From positions 41,892-105,891 of the forward strand of contig WRPF01000010.1 of assembly GCA_009773335.1 (NCBI GenBank): DNA of 64,000 nucleotides, read 5' to 3'. The number at the start of each line of letters is the position of its first letter. Position 1 is the stretch's first letter. Below, in pieces: positions 34,186 through 46,070 of the stretch. This stretch comes from Caulobacteraceae bacterium (GTDB lineage Bacteria > Pseudomonadota > Alphaproteobacteria > Caulobacterales > Aquidulcibacteraceae). Position numbers and translations under genes: made by a program. The notes below the pieces were generated by a model. The model did no database searches. It worked only from the letters and a program-made list of their open reading frames with translations, and had not been told where the DNA came from.

Positions 34186-35475
34186 TCAAAGGCGGAATTC
34201 GAGACCAACCCAGGTTTTTGTGCGGTCCGCGGGTGCGGCGCCTCCCGGACCGTCATAGTCTGCCCATTTAACGATCCATCCGAGGCGTCGCGTGATCTGC
34301 GCGCTCGCGGAAAGGTTGATCTCATCACCCAGGTCGGCGCCGGTGCGCTGGGCCTCGAAATCGTGGTAGCGCGCGACCAGATTGATGTTGAACAGGTGAT
34401 CTTTCCGCCAGCGTGGGTTGATCACGATGCTGGCGTTGAGATCGTCAATCCCGTCATTCGGCGTTTTCGCGCCGTTCGCGATGAACGCATCCGACCAGCC
34501 CTGGAAGGCGTGAAGCGTGGCGAGCGGCGTTATGAAGCGGCGATTGGCGCCTTCGCCCTCAAGCGATTCATAGGCAAGGCGCGCGGTTGTCGGCCCAAGC
34601 GTCACCGATGCTTCGGCAGCCAGATAGTCCGCATCGTAGCTGACCAGGCTGGAGCCATAGTCGCTCTGCGTTGCATAGGTGGCGGCGTAGTTCAGCTTGA
34701 AGCGGCCGGCCCAAGTGTTGCCTGTCACGCGCGCGCCGTAGGTGAAGTTGGAGAGATTGGCGGTCGCGGCGGCGGCCGGCTTCGTGAAATCCATCGCATA
34801 CGCGAAGGTGGTGATTTTCAACGGATCGGCGACGGTGTAGCTCGCGTTGAGCAAGTGCGTGTCCGTCTCCCAATCGAGATCTTCAGCGAAGATGCGATTG
34901 ACCCGCCCGAGATAGGCGTACGTAACGTCGAGGCGGCCGAGGTCGAAGTCGAACTTCACCGCGTCAAATGTCTGCTCGTCCTGACGCCATGCCACCGCGC
35001 CGACAAACCGCTGGTCGTCAAGGTTGATGCGTTGGCGCCCGATGGTGGCGGTGATCTTTTCGGTTGGCGTCCATGTCAGCTGCAACCGGTTGAGTTCGGT
35101 GACATCGGGATCGGTGATCGCGGCATAGGGTTCAGCCGGCGGCACACCGTCGTTGTAATGCGCGCCGCCCAGCTGGCGGACGTCCTCGAACTCTATGAGT
35201 CCCACGAGATTTTCCCATTTCGCCGTCTGCCAGCCGAGGCGCGTGCGCACGCTCAGCGCTTCGGCGTCATTGACCCCGGACTGACTGACGGTTTCGTAGC
35301 GCGACCGGATTTCGAAGATCGGCGCGCCGTTCTGGATCGCGGTCGGCATATCCAGAGGCGGCGGCGCCGGATCGGGCGCGGTCTGTGCGGCCGCAGATCC
35401 GGTAAACAATGCAAGGCCGGCGAGTGCGCTTCCCCAAGCGTTCGATGCGGCACTCCGGCGAGAGATCGTGTTCAT
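34186..35475 (-). CDS. outer-membrane porin (alginate-export/AlgE-like) leading the nitrate operon
   Basis: A 429-residue outer-membrane beta-barrel protein: a signal peptide (SALAGLALFTGSAAAQ), alternating-strand repeats across the rest (TRLGWQTAKWENLVGLIEF, RFKLNYAATYATQSDYG), and a C-terminal Phe-Arg-Leu ending (VGLEFRL) close to the usual aromatic insertion signal. It is the first gene after the attenuator leader, so it is probably a nitrate or anion entry channel made only when nitrate is assimilated. Its substrate is inferred from context. Confidence 0.82.
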   Translation of the reverse strand: MNTISRRSAASNAWGSALAGLALFTGSAAAQTAPDPAPPPLDMPTAIQNGAPIFEIRSRYETVSQSGVNDAEALSVRTRLGWQTAKWENLVGLIEFEDVRQLGGAHYNDGVPPAEPYAAITDPDVTELNRLQLTWTPTEKITATIGRQRINLDDQRFVGAVAWRQDEQTFDAVKFDFDLGRLDVTYAYLGRVNRIFAEDLDWETDTHLLNASYTVADPLKITTFAYAMDFTKPAAAATANLSNFTYGARVTGNTWAGRFKLNYAATYATQSDYGSSLVSYDADYLAAEASVTLGPTTARLAYESLEGEGANRRFITPLATLHAFQGWSDAFIANGAKTPNDGIDDLNASIVINPRWRKDHLFNINLVARYHDFEAQRTGADLGDEINLSASAQITRRLGWIVKWADYDGPGGAAPADRTKTWVGLEFRL

Positions 35476-35511
35476 TCAACCCCGCTCGCGCGAAAAATCG
35501 CGCAAAAAAAA

Positions 35512-35539
35512 GTCCGCACGGCTGTGAAGCCACGCGGAC
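35512..35539 (-). terminator. intrinsic terminator in nitrate-operon leader
   Basis: On the minus strand the arms GTCCGC-GT-GGCT and AGCC-GT-GCGGAC form a strong hairpin followed by eight T residues (35504-35511), about 30 bases before the porin start codon. A terminator placed ahead of the first gene is expected for leader attenuation. Confidence 0.85.
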
Positions 35540-35548
35540 GCCATTGTC

Positions 35549-35582
35549 CTCAATGCTGTTTGAGCGCCGCGATCCTCTCGCG
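35549..35582 (-). promoter_or_regulatory. candidate NasT (ANTAR) RNA target in nitrate-operon leader
   Basis: Just ahead of the terminator, CTCAA-ACAGCA-TTGAG (35549-35564) forms a hairpin with a six-base loop that has A at position 1 and G at position 4, as in known ANTAR targets. A second stem CGCGA/TCGCG (35568-35582) precedes it with a five-base loop, so it fits less well. Binding of NasT would favour these hairpins and read-through of the terminator. Confidence 0.65.
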
Positions 35583-35706
35583 TCAGCCCGGCCGGAGCGC
35601 CATTGCCCCGATCAGCGAAACCAATCGGAGCAGAGATTGTGCGGCGCAGCAAGCGCAAATTTGGAACGTCGGCAGTCAGGCATGACGGCGTAACCTCGAT
35701 GCCCGA

Positions 35707-36894
35707 TCATGAGGCGCCTTGCTCAAGAAGCGGGCCGTCGAAAGCAACTTCGCGACCCATCTGGATCGGGGCGGTCGCCTGTTCGAACACCCATGGCGCT
35801 TCATGGGCCGCTTCGGGTTTTGAATCGACCAGGGGGTATCGGGCGCCGAGTTCCGCAGCCGCGCGGGCGTAGAGCGCGGGTCGGAAGGCCGCACGTGGCG
35901 TGCCGCCATCGGGCGCCAATCCCGCGCTTGCGAGCGCGCGCGCGAACCAAGCTGCCTGGCTACGCCACGGAAAGTTGGCGGCGTAGCGATGGAAGACAAT
36001 AAAGTCCGGATTGTCGCGCGTTGGGCCATCCGGCGCGTACTGCACGCGCCCGGTCAGCCCGCGCCGCACCACTTCGATCGGCGCGTCGACGTAGCCGCCA
36101 TGCACCAGCAGGCTCGCGATCGCGGCGCGGTTTTCCGGCGGATCGGCCCATTGCGCGGCGCGGATCAGCGCCTGAAGCATCGCGTCGACGGTTCGCGGGT
36201 TTTCTGCGGCGAATTGTGAGCCGACGCCGAGCACTTTCTCGATCCGGTTGGACCAGAGATCGTAGGACGAAGCGACGATACGCCCGACGCCGCGCGACAC
36301 CGCCAGCGACCCCCAGGGTTCTCCGACGCAGAAACCGTCAATCAGCCCGCGATTGAGAAACTGTTCCATCTCGCCGGGCGGGACGATGCCGATACGGACA
36401 TCGCGGCCGACCTCCACGCCGCCCGCCGCAAGCCAGCGCCGCAGATCGAGATGATGGTTCGACTCGGCGAAAACCGCCGCAAACCGAAGGGGGCGTCCGT
36501 CGGTCCTGGCGCGTTTGCGCATGAGCGCGCCCAGCGCGCGCGCCGCTGCGAGCGGTGTTTCACCCGCCGCCGGATCGATCTCCTCGATCTCGGCGAACAA
36601 GCCGCATGCGAGCGCGATCGTGTTGCCATTGAGGCTGAGCGCCATCGGCGCGATCACGTTCCGCTCCCCGGCTTCCATCCAGGTGGCGATCGGCGTCGGC
36701 GCCAGCATGTGCGCCGCGTCCAGCGCGCCTATGCGCAACAGGTCTCGCGATGTCGCCCATGACGATTGTCGCTCCAGACGGACGTCGAGGCCGTGCTCGG
36801 CGAAGAGGCCGAGTTCGAGGGCGACCACCAAGGGCGCGCAATCGCAAAGCGGGGTGTAGCCAATCCGCAGACCGGGCTTTTCAAGGCCAGTCAT
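35707..36894 (-). CDS. nasS: nitrate/nitrite sensor NasS
   Basis: A 395-residue relative of NrtA without any signal peptide, so cytoplasmic. It shares YTPLCDCAPLVVALELGLF, RQSSWATSRDLL and FCVGEPWGSLAV with transport-type binding proteins. NasS binds nitrate or nitrite and, when empty, holds the antiterminator NasT. Its gene overlaps nasT by four bases, giving matched production of the pair. It lies directly upstream of the leader that NasT should control. Confidence 0.92.
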   Translation of the reverse strand: MTGLEKPGLRIGYTPLCDCAPLVVALELGLFAEHGLDVRLERQSSWATSRDLLRIGALDAAHMLAPTPIATWMEAGERNVIAPMALSLNGNTIALACGLFAEIEEIDPAAGETPLAAARALGALMRKRARTDGRPLRFAAVFAESNHHLDLRRWLAAGGVEVGRDVRIGIVPPGEMEQFLNRGLIDGFCVGEPWGSLAVSRGVGRIVASSYDLWSNRIEKVLGVGSQFAAENPRTVDAMLQALIRAAQWADPPENRAAIASLLVHGGYVDAPIEVVRRGLTGRVQYAPDGPTRDNPDFIVFHRYAANFPWRSQAAWFARALASAGLAPDGGTPRAAFRPALYARAAAELGARYPLVDSKPEAAHEAPWVFEQATAPIQMGREVAFDGPLLEQGAS

Positions 36895-37472
36895 TCGCCG
36901 CCCCCCAGCAACGCAGCGGCTGCCGTCAGTTCGCCGGCGACGACCGCTAGGGTCTTGCCCTGGTCCATCGCCGCCCTGCGCAGCAGCGCATAGGCCGCCG
37001 GCTCATCCAGTCCGCGCCGCTTCATAAGTATGCCTTTGGCTTTCTCGACGATTTTGCGTGCGGCGAGGTCGGCCTTGGCCTGGGCGAGGTCGCGCCTGAG
37101 GCTTTCGGAGACACGGAATTGCGCCGAGGCGAGATCCAGGACCGATCGGATGCGGCCGGGCTCTAACCCGTCGACCACATAGGCCGCGACGCCGGCGCGC
37201 AGCGCAGCTTCAGCCTGTTCAGGTTCGTCGCGATCGACGAACATCACGATCGGTCGTGGATTGGTCTCCGTGACGCGCCTGAGATCGTCGATGGCGTCGC
37301 GCGCGGGTGCGTCACAAGCCACGATGACCATGTCCGGCGCAAACTTGGCGACATGCTCCATCACCCCGAGGGTGTTCTCGACCAGGAGCAAGCGCAGATC
37401 GTCAAATGCGCGGAGGCCCTCGACCACCCGCTCGCGTCGTGCTTCGTCGTGATCGACAACCAGGATACGCAT
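36891..37472 (-). CDS. nasT: ANTAR-domain antiterminator NasT
   Basis: A 193-residue protein: an N-terminal receiver-like domain (MRILVVDHDEARRERVVEGL) and a C-terminal ANTAR RNA-binding domain (KIVEKAKGILMKRRGLDEPAAYALLRRAAM). ANTAR proteins stop transcription termination by binding paired hairpins in leader RNA. The start at 37472 gives the standard N-terminus. A longer frame to 37622 is open but lacks homology. It is the first gene of the nasT-nasS pair. Confidence 0.93.
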   Translation of the reverse strand: MRILVVDHDEARRERVVEGLRAFDDLRLLLVENTLGVMEHVAKFAPDMVIVACDAPARDAIDDLRRVTETNPRPIVMFVDRDEPEQAEAALRAGVAAYVVDGLEPGRIRSVLDLASAQFRVSESLRRDLAQAKADLAARKIVEKAKGILMKRRGLDEPAAYALLRRAAMDQGKTLAVVAGELTAAAALLGGGE

Positions 37473-37655
37473 GCTTGAACAGAAGCCGGTTAGGCCATTC
37501 CTGTCCGGATGGGCAGATCGCATGGTCGCGAAGGGGCTGTTGAGCGGCGCTTTGCCTAACAATTGGGCACACGAGGGGTCGATCCGGTCAGTCTGGACGT
37601 CCCTGACTCCGGTCGCCGGCATTGGCTATGGCCGCAGACTGCCGGACGAGTGCGT

Positions 37656-37688
37656 GGTGATCGGCGGCTGCGGCCTCCGCCGATCACC
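37656..37688 (-). terminator. hairpin terminator-like structure after cusF1
   Basis: Twelve-base perfect arms GGTGATCGGCGG / CCGCCGATCACC with a nine-base loop begin 11 bases past the end of the first cus operon. No U-tract follows, so it may act with Rho or protect the 3' end. Confidence 0.55.
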
Positions 37689-37698
37689 CTTCGCGAAT

Positions 37699-38057
37699 CT
37701 AGCGCTTCTGGATCGTCTCGATCATGGAAGTTTCTGTCGCGCTCTTGAGCGTGAAGTTGACATGATCGCCGACTGCGATGTTGCTCAGGATCGTGGGGTC
37801 TTCCGCGCGAAACTGCATCGACATCGCTGGCCACTGTATGGCGTTGATCGCTTCGTGATCGAGCGACACCGTTCCGGCGGCTGGATCGACGGCTGTTACG
37901 ACGCCAACGCCGGTGATCGGTCCGGCCGCAGGCGGCGCGGCGGTGGACATTTCCGTCATAGACGCTTCGGTCGCTTCCGGCGGCGATGCGGGCTGCGAAC
38001 ACGCCGCGACGCCCAGAGCGATGGCGGCGATGGCGAGCATTGCTGGGACTGATTTCC

Positions 38058-38061
<4 letters not shown>
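37699..38061 (-). CDS. cusF: CusF-like periplasmic copper-binding lipoprotein (copy 1)
   Basis: A 120-residue protein with a lipobox-like signal (GVAACSQ), a Met/Ala/Pro-rich linker and a C-terminal CusF fold. The Cu(I)/Ag(I) site residues are visible: His in LDHEAI, Trp and two Met in [10 protein letters not shown]. CusF hands metal to the CusB adaptor. It is the last gene of the first cus operon, with a four-base overlap to cusA. The lipoprotein form, rather than soluble periplasmic, differs from E. coli CusF. Confidence 0.88.
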
Positions 38062-41239
<3,178 letters not shown>

Positions 41240-41243
<4 letters not shown>

Positions 41244-42727
41244 AGCGCGCCTCCCGTCTTGGCGATGTCGTCGATCACGTAGGCGCGCCCGATCTGTCTG
41301 AACCTGATTGTCACGGCATCGCCGACGCGCAGGCCGCTTCCAAGATCGGCGCGCGCCAAGCGGAATTGCATGGTCATGCCCGGCCATTGAAGGCTCGCAA
41401 TGGGGCCGTGGGCGATCGTGATGGCGTCGCCATTGATCGCCGTGATGCGTCCGGAGGCTTCGTGCACGGCCGGCGTCGCGGACTGCGCTCTGGCGCTCGT
41501 CGGCGTCAATCTCGCCAGCGCGCCGGAGAGGCTCGCTTCGGAGTCGATCAGGAACTGGCCTGACGCGACTACGCGCTGACCCTCCGAAAGGCCGCTGCGC
41601 ACTTCGATGCGGTCGCCGGAGCGTCGCCCCAACTCGACCTCCGTCGGCGCATACCTGCCGTCCTCGTTCGCGACGATGACGACAGTGCGCTGTCCCGTCC
41701 GAATGGCCGCTTCGGCGGGAATGAGCAGCGCTGTCCTTGTGTCCGGGTCAGCGATGATCACCTCTGCCGTCATGCCGGGACGCAGACGGCCGTCGGCATT
41801 CGCGAGCGCGATGCGCACCTCGATCGAGCGCGTTGCTGCATTGGCGGATGGCAACACGCTTTCGATGCGGCCGGCGAAATCTTCGCCGGGATAGGCTGGC
41901 GTGCGCGCGACGACCCGTCCGCCGCGTTGCGCGATGCTTGACTCCGCCTGCGCCAAAGATGCGACGACCCAGATGGGTGAGGCGCCATTGATGGTCGCCA
42001 GCGGTGCGCCGGACATCACAGTCATGCCAGCGCGGACGTCCAGCTGCGTAATGGCTCCCGATATCGGCGCCGTGATGGTCGCGATCGGTCGCGGCGCGCG
42101 ATCCTGGTCGACCCGCGCAATCAAAGACGCCGGCATGCCCAGCATGGCGAGCCGCCGACGCGATGCGTCCGCGAGTTCGTCTCCGCCGCCTCGCAACGCC
42201 AGATACTCGGCCTGAGCCGCCGCCCATTCGGGCACGCGGATGTCGACAATGGGCGCGCCAGCCGCCACCACGTCCCCGACGGCGCGTCCATACGCACGTT
42301 CCACGAATCCGCCCGTGCGTGCCTGCACGATCGCTACCTGGCGATCGTTGAACGCGAGCACGCCCGCCGCCGTCACCGTGCGCGCGAGCGGCGCGCTTTC
42401 CACTGTCGCCAGTCGAACGCCAAGATTTTGCGCAACGCCCGGATCGATCCGCACGCCAGCCTTTGTCGCCGCCTCGTCGGCATAGCGGGGCACAAGATCC
42501 ATCGCCATGAAGGGCGAGCGCCCCGGCGCATCGAAATGCTGATCTGGCGCCATTGGATCATACCAATAGAGGACGCGCCGACCGTCTTCGGTTTGCGAAG
42601 GCGTCGGCGCGCCGTGCTGCTGCGCGCCGAGCCAAAATCCGCCGGCGCCGATGGCGGTGGCGACAAGCGCTGCGCCCACGGCGATCACGGGCAGACGCGC
42701 GATCGGCTTCCTGGGTTGTTCGCTCAT
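41240..42727 (-). CDS. cusB: CusB-type membrane-fusion protein with fused CusF domain (copy 1)
   Basis: A 495-residue periplasmic adaptor. An N-terminal membrane anchor (~12-35) precedes the heavy-metal-binding motif [18 protein letters not shown], and barrel-sandwich and beta-barrel domains occupy ~100-380. The last ~75 residues form a complete CusF domain with His in IAHGPI and Trp/Met/Met in [10 protein letters not shown]. The fused CusF may pass metal directly to CusA. It overlaps cusA and cusC by four bases each. Confidence 0.93.
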
Positions 42728-43956
42728 GGCTGCATCTCCCCGTATTGCAAGGTCAGGGCGGCGCCGAGCGCGGCGCGGCGTTCCTGCAGATCGAGCACGT
42801 CGAGTTCGGCTTCAAGTGCCTCGCGGCGGGCAAGGATCAATTGATCCGATGACGTCGCGCCCCCGGCGAACGCGCCGACCGCTGCGACGGCGCGACGCTG
42901 TGCGAGAGGAAGGCGCGTGCCGCGGGCGCGGATCAGGTTGGCGGAAGCGGATTCGTACTCAGCCAATTGCCGCTCCAGAATGGCTGAGTGTTCGCGCACG
43001 GCGGCGTCACGCTCGGCGTCGACACGCACTGCGTCAGCGCGGCGTGCATCGATCAGCGGACCTTGCCGCGATCCCTGGAAGAGCGGCAGGCCAATGCGAA
43101 CTTCGACCGACGCCAGGTCGCTAAATTGCGGCGCGCGCCGCTGATACATGAGCGACCACGACCAGTCGGGTGCGCGTTCGGCGCGTGCAAGCCGAAGATT
43201 GGCCTCGGCGATGGCTTCGTCAGCCTGGAAGGCGGCGAGTTCGGGGTGGCGGCGCATATGCTCGCGGACATGATTGGCGTCGATCAAAAATTCAGGGGCA
43301 TCGGCGGCGAGGGGGTCGTCTGCGTCGTCTCCGAGCCAGCGCCGCAATTCGGCACGCGCGGCGATCACGCGCGCGCCAAGATCGACGCGGCGATCGGCAA
43401 GCCGCGCCAATTCGATCTCCGCCGTTACGGCGCTGTCAACGTCGCCTGCGCCGGATGCAAGTCGCTCGCGTGCCGCCACTGCGAGCGTGCGCTGTTCTTC
43501 GGCCATGCGATCAAGGACAGCGATGCGCTTGTTGGAGAAGTAGAGGTCGATCCAGGCGTTCGCGGCGCCGAGACGGGCTTGAAGCCGCGCGATCTCGACA
43601 TCGGCGCCGGCGCGCTCGGCCTCAGCCTGGGCGATTGAGCGGCGCGCACGCCGCTCAAACCCGCTCGGCACGTCCTGCGCGATCCCCACCATTTGCATGG
43701 TGAAATCGTCGCGGTCGAGCCGATAGGCGTCCGGCCCGTCGATGGGGACGTCCCGAAGACCGAGCACGAGCTGTGGGTCGGGCAATTGGCCGGCCGGGCG
43801 AATGGAATGCTCGGCGGCGGTCAGCGCCGCGCGTCGCGCGGTGACGGTTGGTCCGTCGGCGCTGGCGCGTGCGACCGCATCGGAAAAACTCAAGGGTTCT
43901 GCGTGCGCGACCGTCGAGACGGTGACGACGCAGCATAAGAGCCATGCTTTGCGCAT
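42724..43956 (-). CDS. cusC: CusC-type outer-membrane factor (copy 1)
   Basis: A 410-residue TolC-family protein with a signal peptide (WLLCCVVTVSTVAHA) and two outer-membrane-efflux repeats: LSFSDAVARASADGPTV and QAEAERAGADVEIARLQARL in the first, and WSWSLMYQRRAPQFSDLASV, then ARRADAVRVDAERDAAV, in the second. It forms the exit duct of the pump. The ATG at 43956 gives a clean signal peptide; a longer start at 44019 does not. It lies 79 bases downstream of the Cys-rich gene. Confidence 0.9.
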   Translation of the reverse strand: MRKAWLLCCVVTVSTVAHAEPLSFSDAVARASADGPTVTARRAALTAAEHSIRPAGQLPDPQLVLGLRDVPIDGPDAYRLDRDDFTMQMVGIAQDVPSGFERRARRSIAQAEAERAGADVEIARLQARLGAANAWIDLYFSNKRIAVLDRMAEEQRTLAVAARERLASGAGDVDSAVTAEIELARLADRRVDLGARVIAARAELRRWLGDDADDPLAADAPEFLIDANHVREHMRRHPELAAFQADEAIAEANLRLARAERAPDWSWSLMYQRRAPQFSDLASVEVRIGLPLFQGSRQGPLIDARRADAVRVDAERDAAVREHSAILERQLAEYESASANLIRARGTRLPLAQRRAVAAVGAFAGGATSSDQLILARREALEAELDVLDLQERRAALGAALTLQYGEMQP

Positions 43957-44035
43957 GTAGCGTCTCCGAATGATGCGAGAAAACGAGCGTGTGGCCGCGC
44001 GCGCAACGGCGTGCGGCACAAGCTGCGGTTCTGGA

Positions 44036-44383
44036 TCAGACGGAGCGCGGGGGCCGCCAGTGCTCAGACAGCGGTGCGCGCGCCGGGGCTGGATTGCCGG
44101 TCATTGGCTGCGCGACCGGGATTATCACCGACGACAGGAGGATGGGCGCCACGGTCGGGGTGACCGCAGGCGCCGTTCTGCAGGCTTGGCCCATCAGACA
44201 CCCTTCCATGTCCTTTGAGCTAGGGTCGACGGGCGCCTGGCGGGACGTATCGTCGTCGGGGCAACAATCATGCGCGGCGGTGGCCTGCGGCTGCATAGAA
44301 CAAGCCTGCGCCGCCAGTGCGTTGGCGAAGCCTCCCGCCACGAGTGTGACGGTTAACAGGACGGTGAGCCAGAAGTGGCGCAT
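44036..44383 (-). CDS. periplasmic Cys-rich protein, HDCC/CxMGQACR family (copy 1)
   Basis: A 115-residue secreted protein: a signal peptide (FWLTVLLTVTLVAGGFANALAA), then a cysteine pattern C...HDCC...MEGCLMGQAC and the ending HWRPPRSV. The same pattern recurs at 63297-63629, also heading a cus operon. No named family is recognised; the clustered Cys, Met and His point to copper binding. The ATG at 44383 starts the signal peptide. A TTGACT box lies 32 bases upstream, with TATTGC 20 bases further on almost at the ATG, so a leaderless or unusual promoter is possible. Confidence 0.75.
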   Translation of the reverse strand: MRHFWLTVLLTVTLVAGGFANALAAQACSMQPQATAAHDCCPDDDTSRQAPVDPSSKDMEGCLMGQACRTAPAVTPTVAPILLSSVIIPVAQPMTGNPAPARAPLSEHWRPPRSV

Positions 44384-44518
44384 GGGACGCAATACTCTAG
44401 AATTACGGAAATCCAGTCAACGCGGCACAACCGCCCGGAGGTTGCGCGCGCGCTAGGGCGGGGACCGCACACTGGCCCGTCGGCCGCCCAACGGCATTCG
44501 GAAGGGAAGGAGTACCAT

Positions 44519-44566
44519 ATGGCCCGCTTGGATCACGTCCAAGCCCGAGCGGAGCTCAATAGTTAA
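44519..44566 (+). CDS. possible 15-residue leader peptide or gene remnant
   Basis: A frame reading MARLDHVQARAELNS follows an excellent AAGGAG at proper distance. Nothing else in the sequence supports translation. It could be a leader peptide or the start of a gene that has been lost. Confidence 0.3.
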   Translation: MARLDHVQARAELNS

Positions 44567-44725
44567 TCTTGTGGGCGGGCGACCTTGTGCGTCGCGGATC
44601 GATCCGAGATCGCGCGAGCTTCATAGCTTATCCCCCGATGGCGCTCGTACAAATGTACGCGGCTCCAGCAAATATCCCTCGCCGTATCGCGTCGATCGCA
44701 ACCCGATCCAGCGCTCCATGCCGTG

Positions 44726-44797
44726 GCCGTCCTAGCTCAGCGGCAGAGCAGCGCAATCGTGATGCGAAGGTCGGATGTTCCACTCACCTGGGCGACC
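44726..44797 (+). other. tRNA-like sequence, resembles degenerate tRNA-Thr (CGT)
   Basis: All four arms of a 72-base tRNA can be drawn. The acceptor GCCGTCC/GGGCGAC has one mismatch. The D-stem GCTC/GAGC is perfect around AGCGGCA. The anticodon stem GCGCA/TGCGA has a loop ATCGTGA that puts CGT at the anticodon. The T-arm has TTCCACT in the loop but a weak stem. No CCA follows. It may be a decayed tRNA or an element-borne tRNA. Confidence 0.4.
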
Positions 44798-44915
44798 GCC
44801 GGCCCCATTCTTGGTCCCAGCCAGATCACCGTAACGGTGCGCGGGGGCGGGGTCGTTTGAGGGATCGGGACCGCCGCCGCGTATAAGTGATCAGAGACCT
44901 CATGTGGAGAAGTTT

Positions 44916-45245
44916 ATGAAGGCGAAACTCATCGCTGGCGCGCTTGCGGCTGCGCTTGCCAGTGGGATCATGGCGGCGCCTGCGTTCGCGCATCGGGGCG
45001 AGACTCACGCCGCCGTGCCGCAGACCGCGGAGGGCGATGGCGTAGTTGCAGCCGTGAACGCAACCGCGGGCACGATCACCGTGCGGCATGGTCCGATCGC
45101 TGCGCTGCGCTGGCCGGCCATGACCATGACGTTTCCGGTCCGGTCCGCCAGCATGCTCACGGGCGTCGCCGTTGGAGCACGGGTACATTTCACGCTGATG
45201 AACCACGAAGGTCGTCCGATGGTCTCGGAACTTCACGTTCTCTAG
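44916..45245 (+). CDS. CusF-like periplasmic copper-binding protein
   Basis: A 109-residue protein with a signal peptide (KLIAGALAAALASGIMAAPAFA) and a CusF fold carrying the metal residues His in TVRHGPI and Trp/Met/Met in LRWPAMTMTF. It would buffer Cu(I)/Ag(I) in the periplasm. GGAGA at 44906-44910 fixes the ATG at 44916. It is the first gene of the rightward copper block. Confidence 0.85.
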   Translation: MKAKLIAGALAAALASGIMAAPAFAHRGETHAAVPQTAEGDGVVAAVNATAGTITVRHGPIAALRWPAMTMTFPVRSASMLTGVAVGARVHFTLMNHEGRPMVSELHVL

Positions 45246-45277
45246 TCGCCTCACGGCCGACAGGCAGGGGGCTCGCC

Positions 45278-45970
45278 ATGTCCAAGCATAAGCATTCCGC
45301 GGCAGCGCTCCTTTGGGCCTTTGCTTTGGCGTGGTCTCTGAGTGCGACGCTGGCGCCGCCGGCGTTCGCACACGGCGATGAGGCGCACATGGCTGCGCAG
45401 CAACATAGCGCCGATCCCAAAGCGCTGGATCACGATATGTCGGCGATGGAGATGCCGGCTACAGAGATGACGTGGCCGACAGGCGACGAGGACGGTGGCA
45501 TGATGATGTCGCACCGCGCGCGTCCGACGACCTTCGGCGGACGCGTGATCGCATGGCTTGGCGCGTGGCATCCAGCGGTTGTTCACTTTCCGGTCGCTTT
45601 GCTCCTTACCGTGGCGTTTCTTGAGCTCGCTGCGTTGTTGCGGCGCAAGCCGCTCTACAATGCGAGCAACAAGATCCTGCTCGCCGTTGGCGTAGCCGGC
45701 GCCTTCATCGCCGCGCCGCTTGGCTGGGCTGGCGCTGGTCTTCCAACCGCAGAGGACGGATGGGCGCTTACAACACACCGCTGGCTTGGATCGGCAATAC
45801 CGCTTCTGATGCTTCTGCTTTGGTATCTGAAGAAGCCTGCTGAGCGGGCGGCTGTCCGCCCCAGTTCGCGCCTCTACGAAATAGTTCTGGCAGTTGCCGT
45901 CATGGCCGTGCTCACCCAAGCCTATCTGGGCGGGGAGGTCACGCATGGCGCCAATCACATGGCGTTCTAG
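45278..45970 (+). CDS. DUF2231-like membrane protein with His/Met-rich N-terminus
   Basis: A 230-residue protein. A signal or first helix (1-32) is followed by a His/Met-rich periplasmic segment (HGDEAHMAAQQH, HDMSAMEMPATEMTW). Four membrane helices begin with the DUF2231 signature WHPAVVHFPVALLL and end with GGEVTHGANHMAF. DUF2231 proteins are often near copper or cytochrome genes. The Met-rich loop suggests metal contact. It lies 32 bases after the CusF-like gene. Confidence 0.78.
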   Translation: MSKHKHSAAALLWAFALAWSLSATLAPPAFAHGDEAHMAAQQHSADPKALDHDMSAMEMPATEMTWPTGDEDGGMMMSHRARPTTFGGRVIAWLGAWHPAVVHFPVALLLTVAFLELAALLRRKPLYNASNKILLAVGVAGAFIAAPLGWAGAGLPTAEDGWALTTHRWLGSAIPLLMLLLWYLKKPAERAAVRPSSRLYEIVLAVAVMAVLTQAYLGGEVTHGANHMAF

Positions 45971-46070
45971 CGTCCTGGGGTGAGGTCACTCCGAAGGGGG
46001 ATATCGCGCCGGCCGCGTATCTTAAGCATGTCGGCCTGAATGGCTGATAATCACTCGAACCGAGGAAATT

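Larger units (their letters stand above)
44393..44915. other. gap between the first cus operon and the cop operon
   Basis: This ~520-base divergent gap has no long gene. It holds a very short frame with a strong ribosome site (44519) and a complete tRNA-like fold (44726), described separately, and must contain promoters for both flanking operons. I see no further repeats. Confidence 0.4.

Noticed and set aside
33967..35685. A 572-codon plus-strand frame
   Set aside because: It is antisense to the porin and nrtA, has no ribosome site and no motif; it is a by-product of high GC content.
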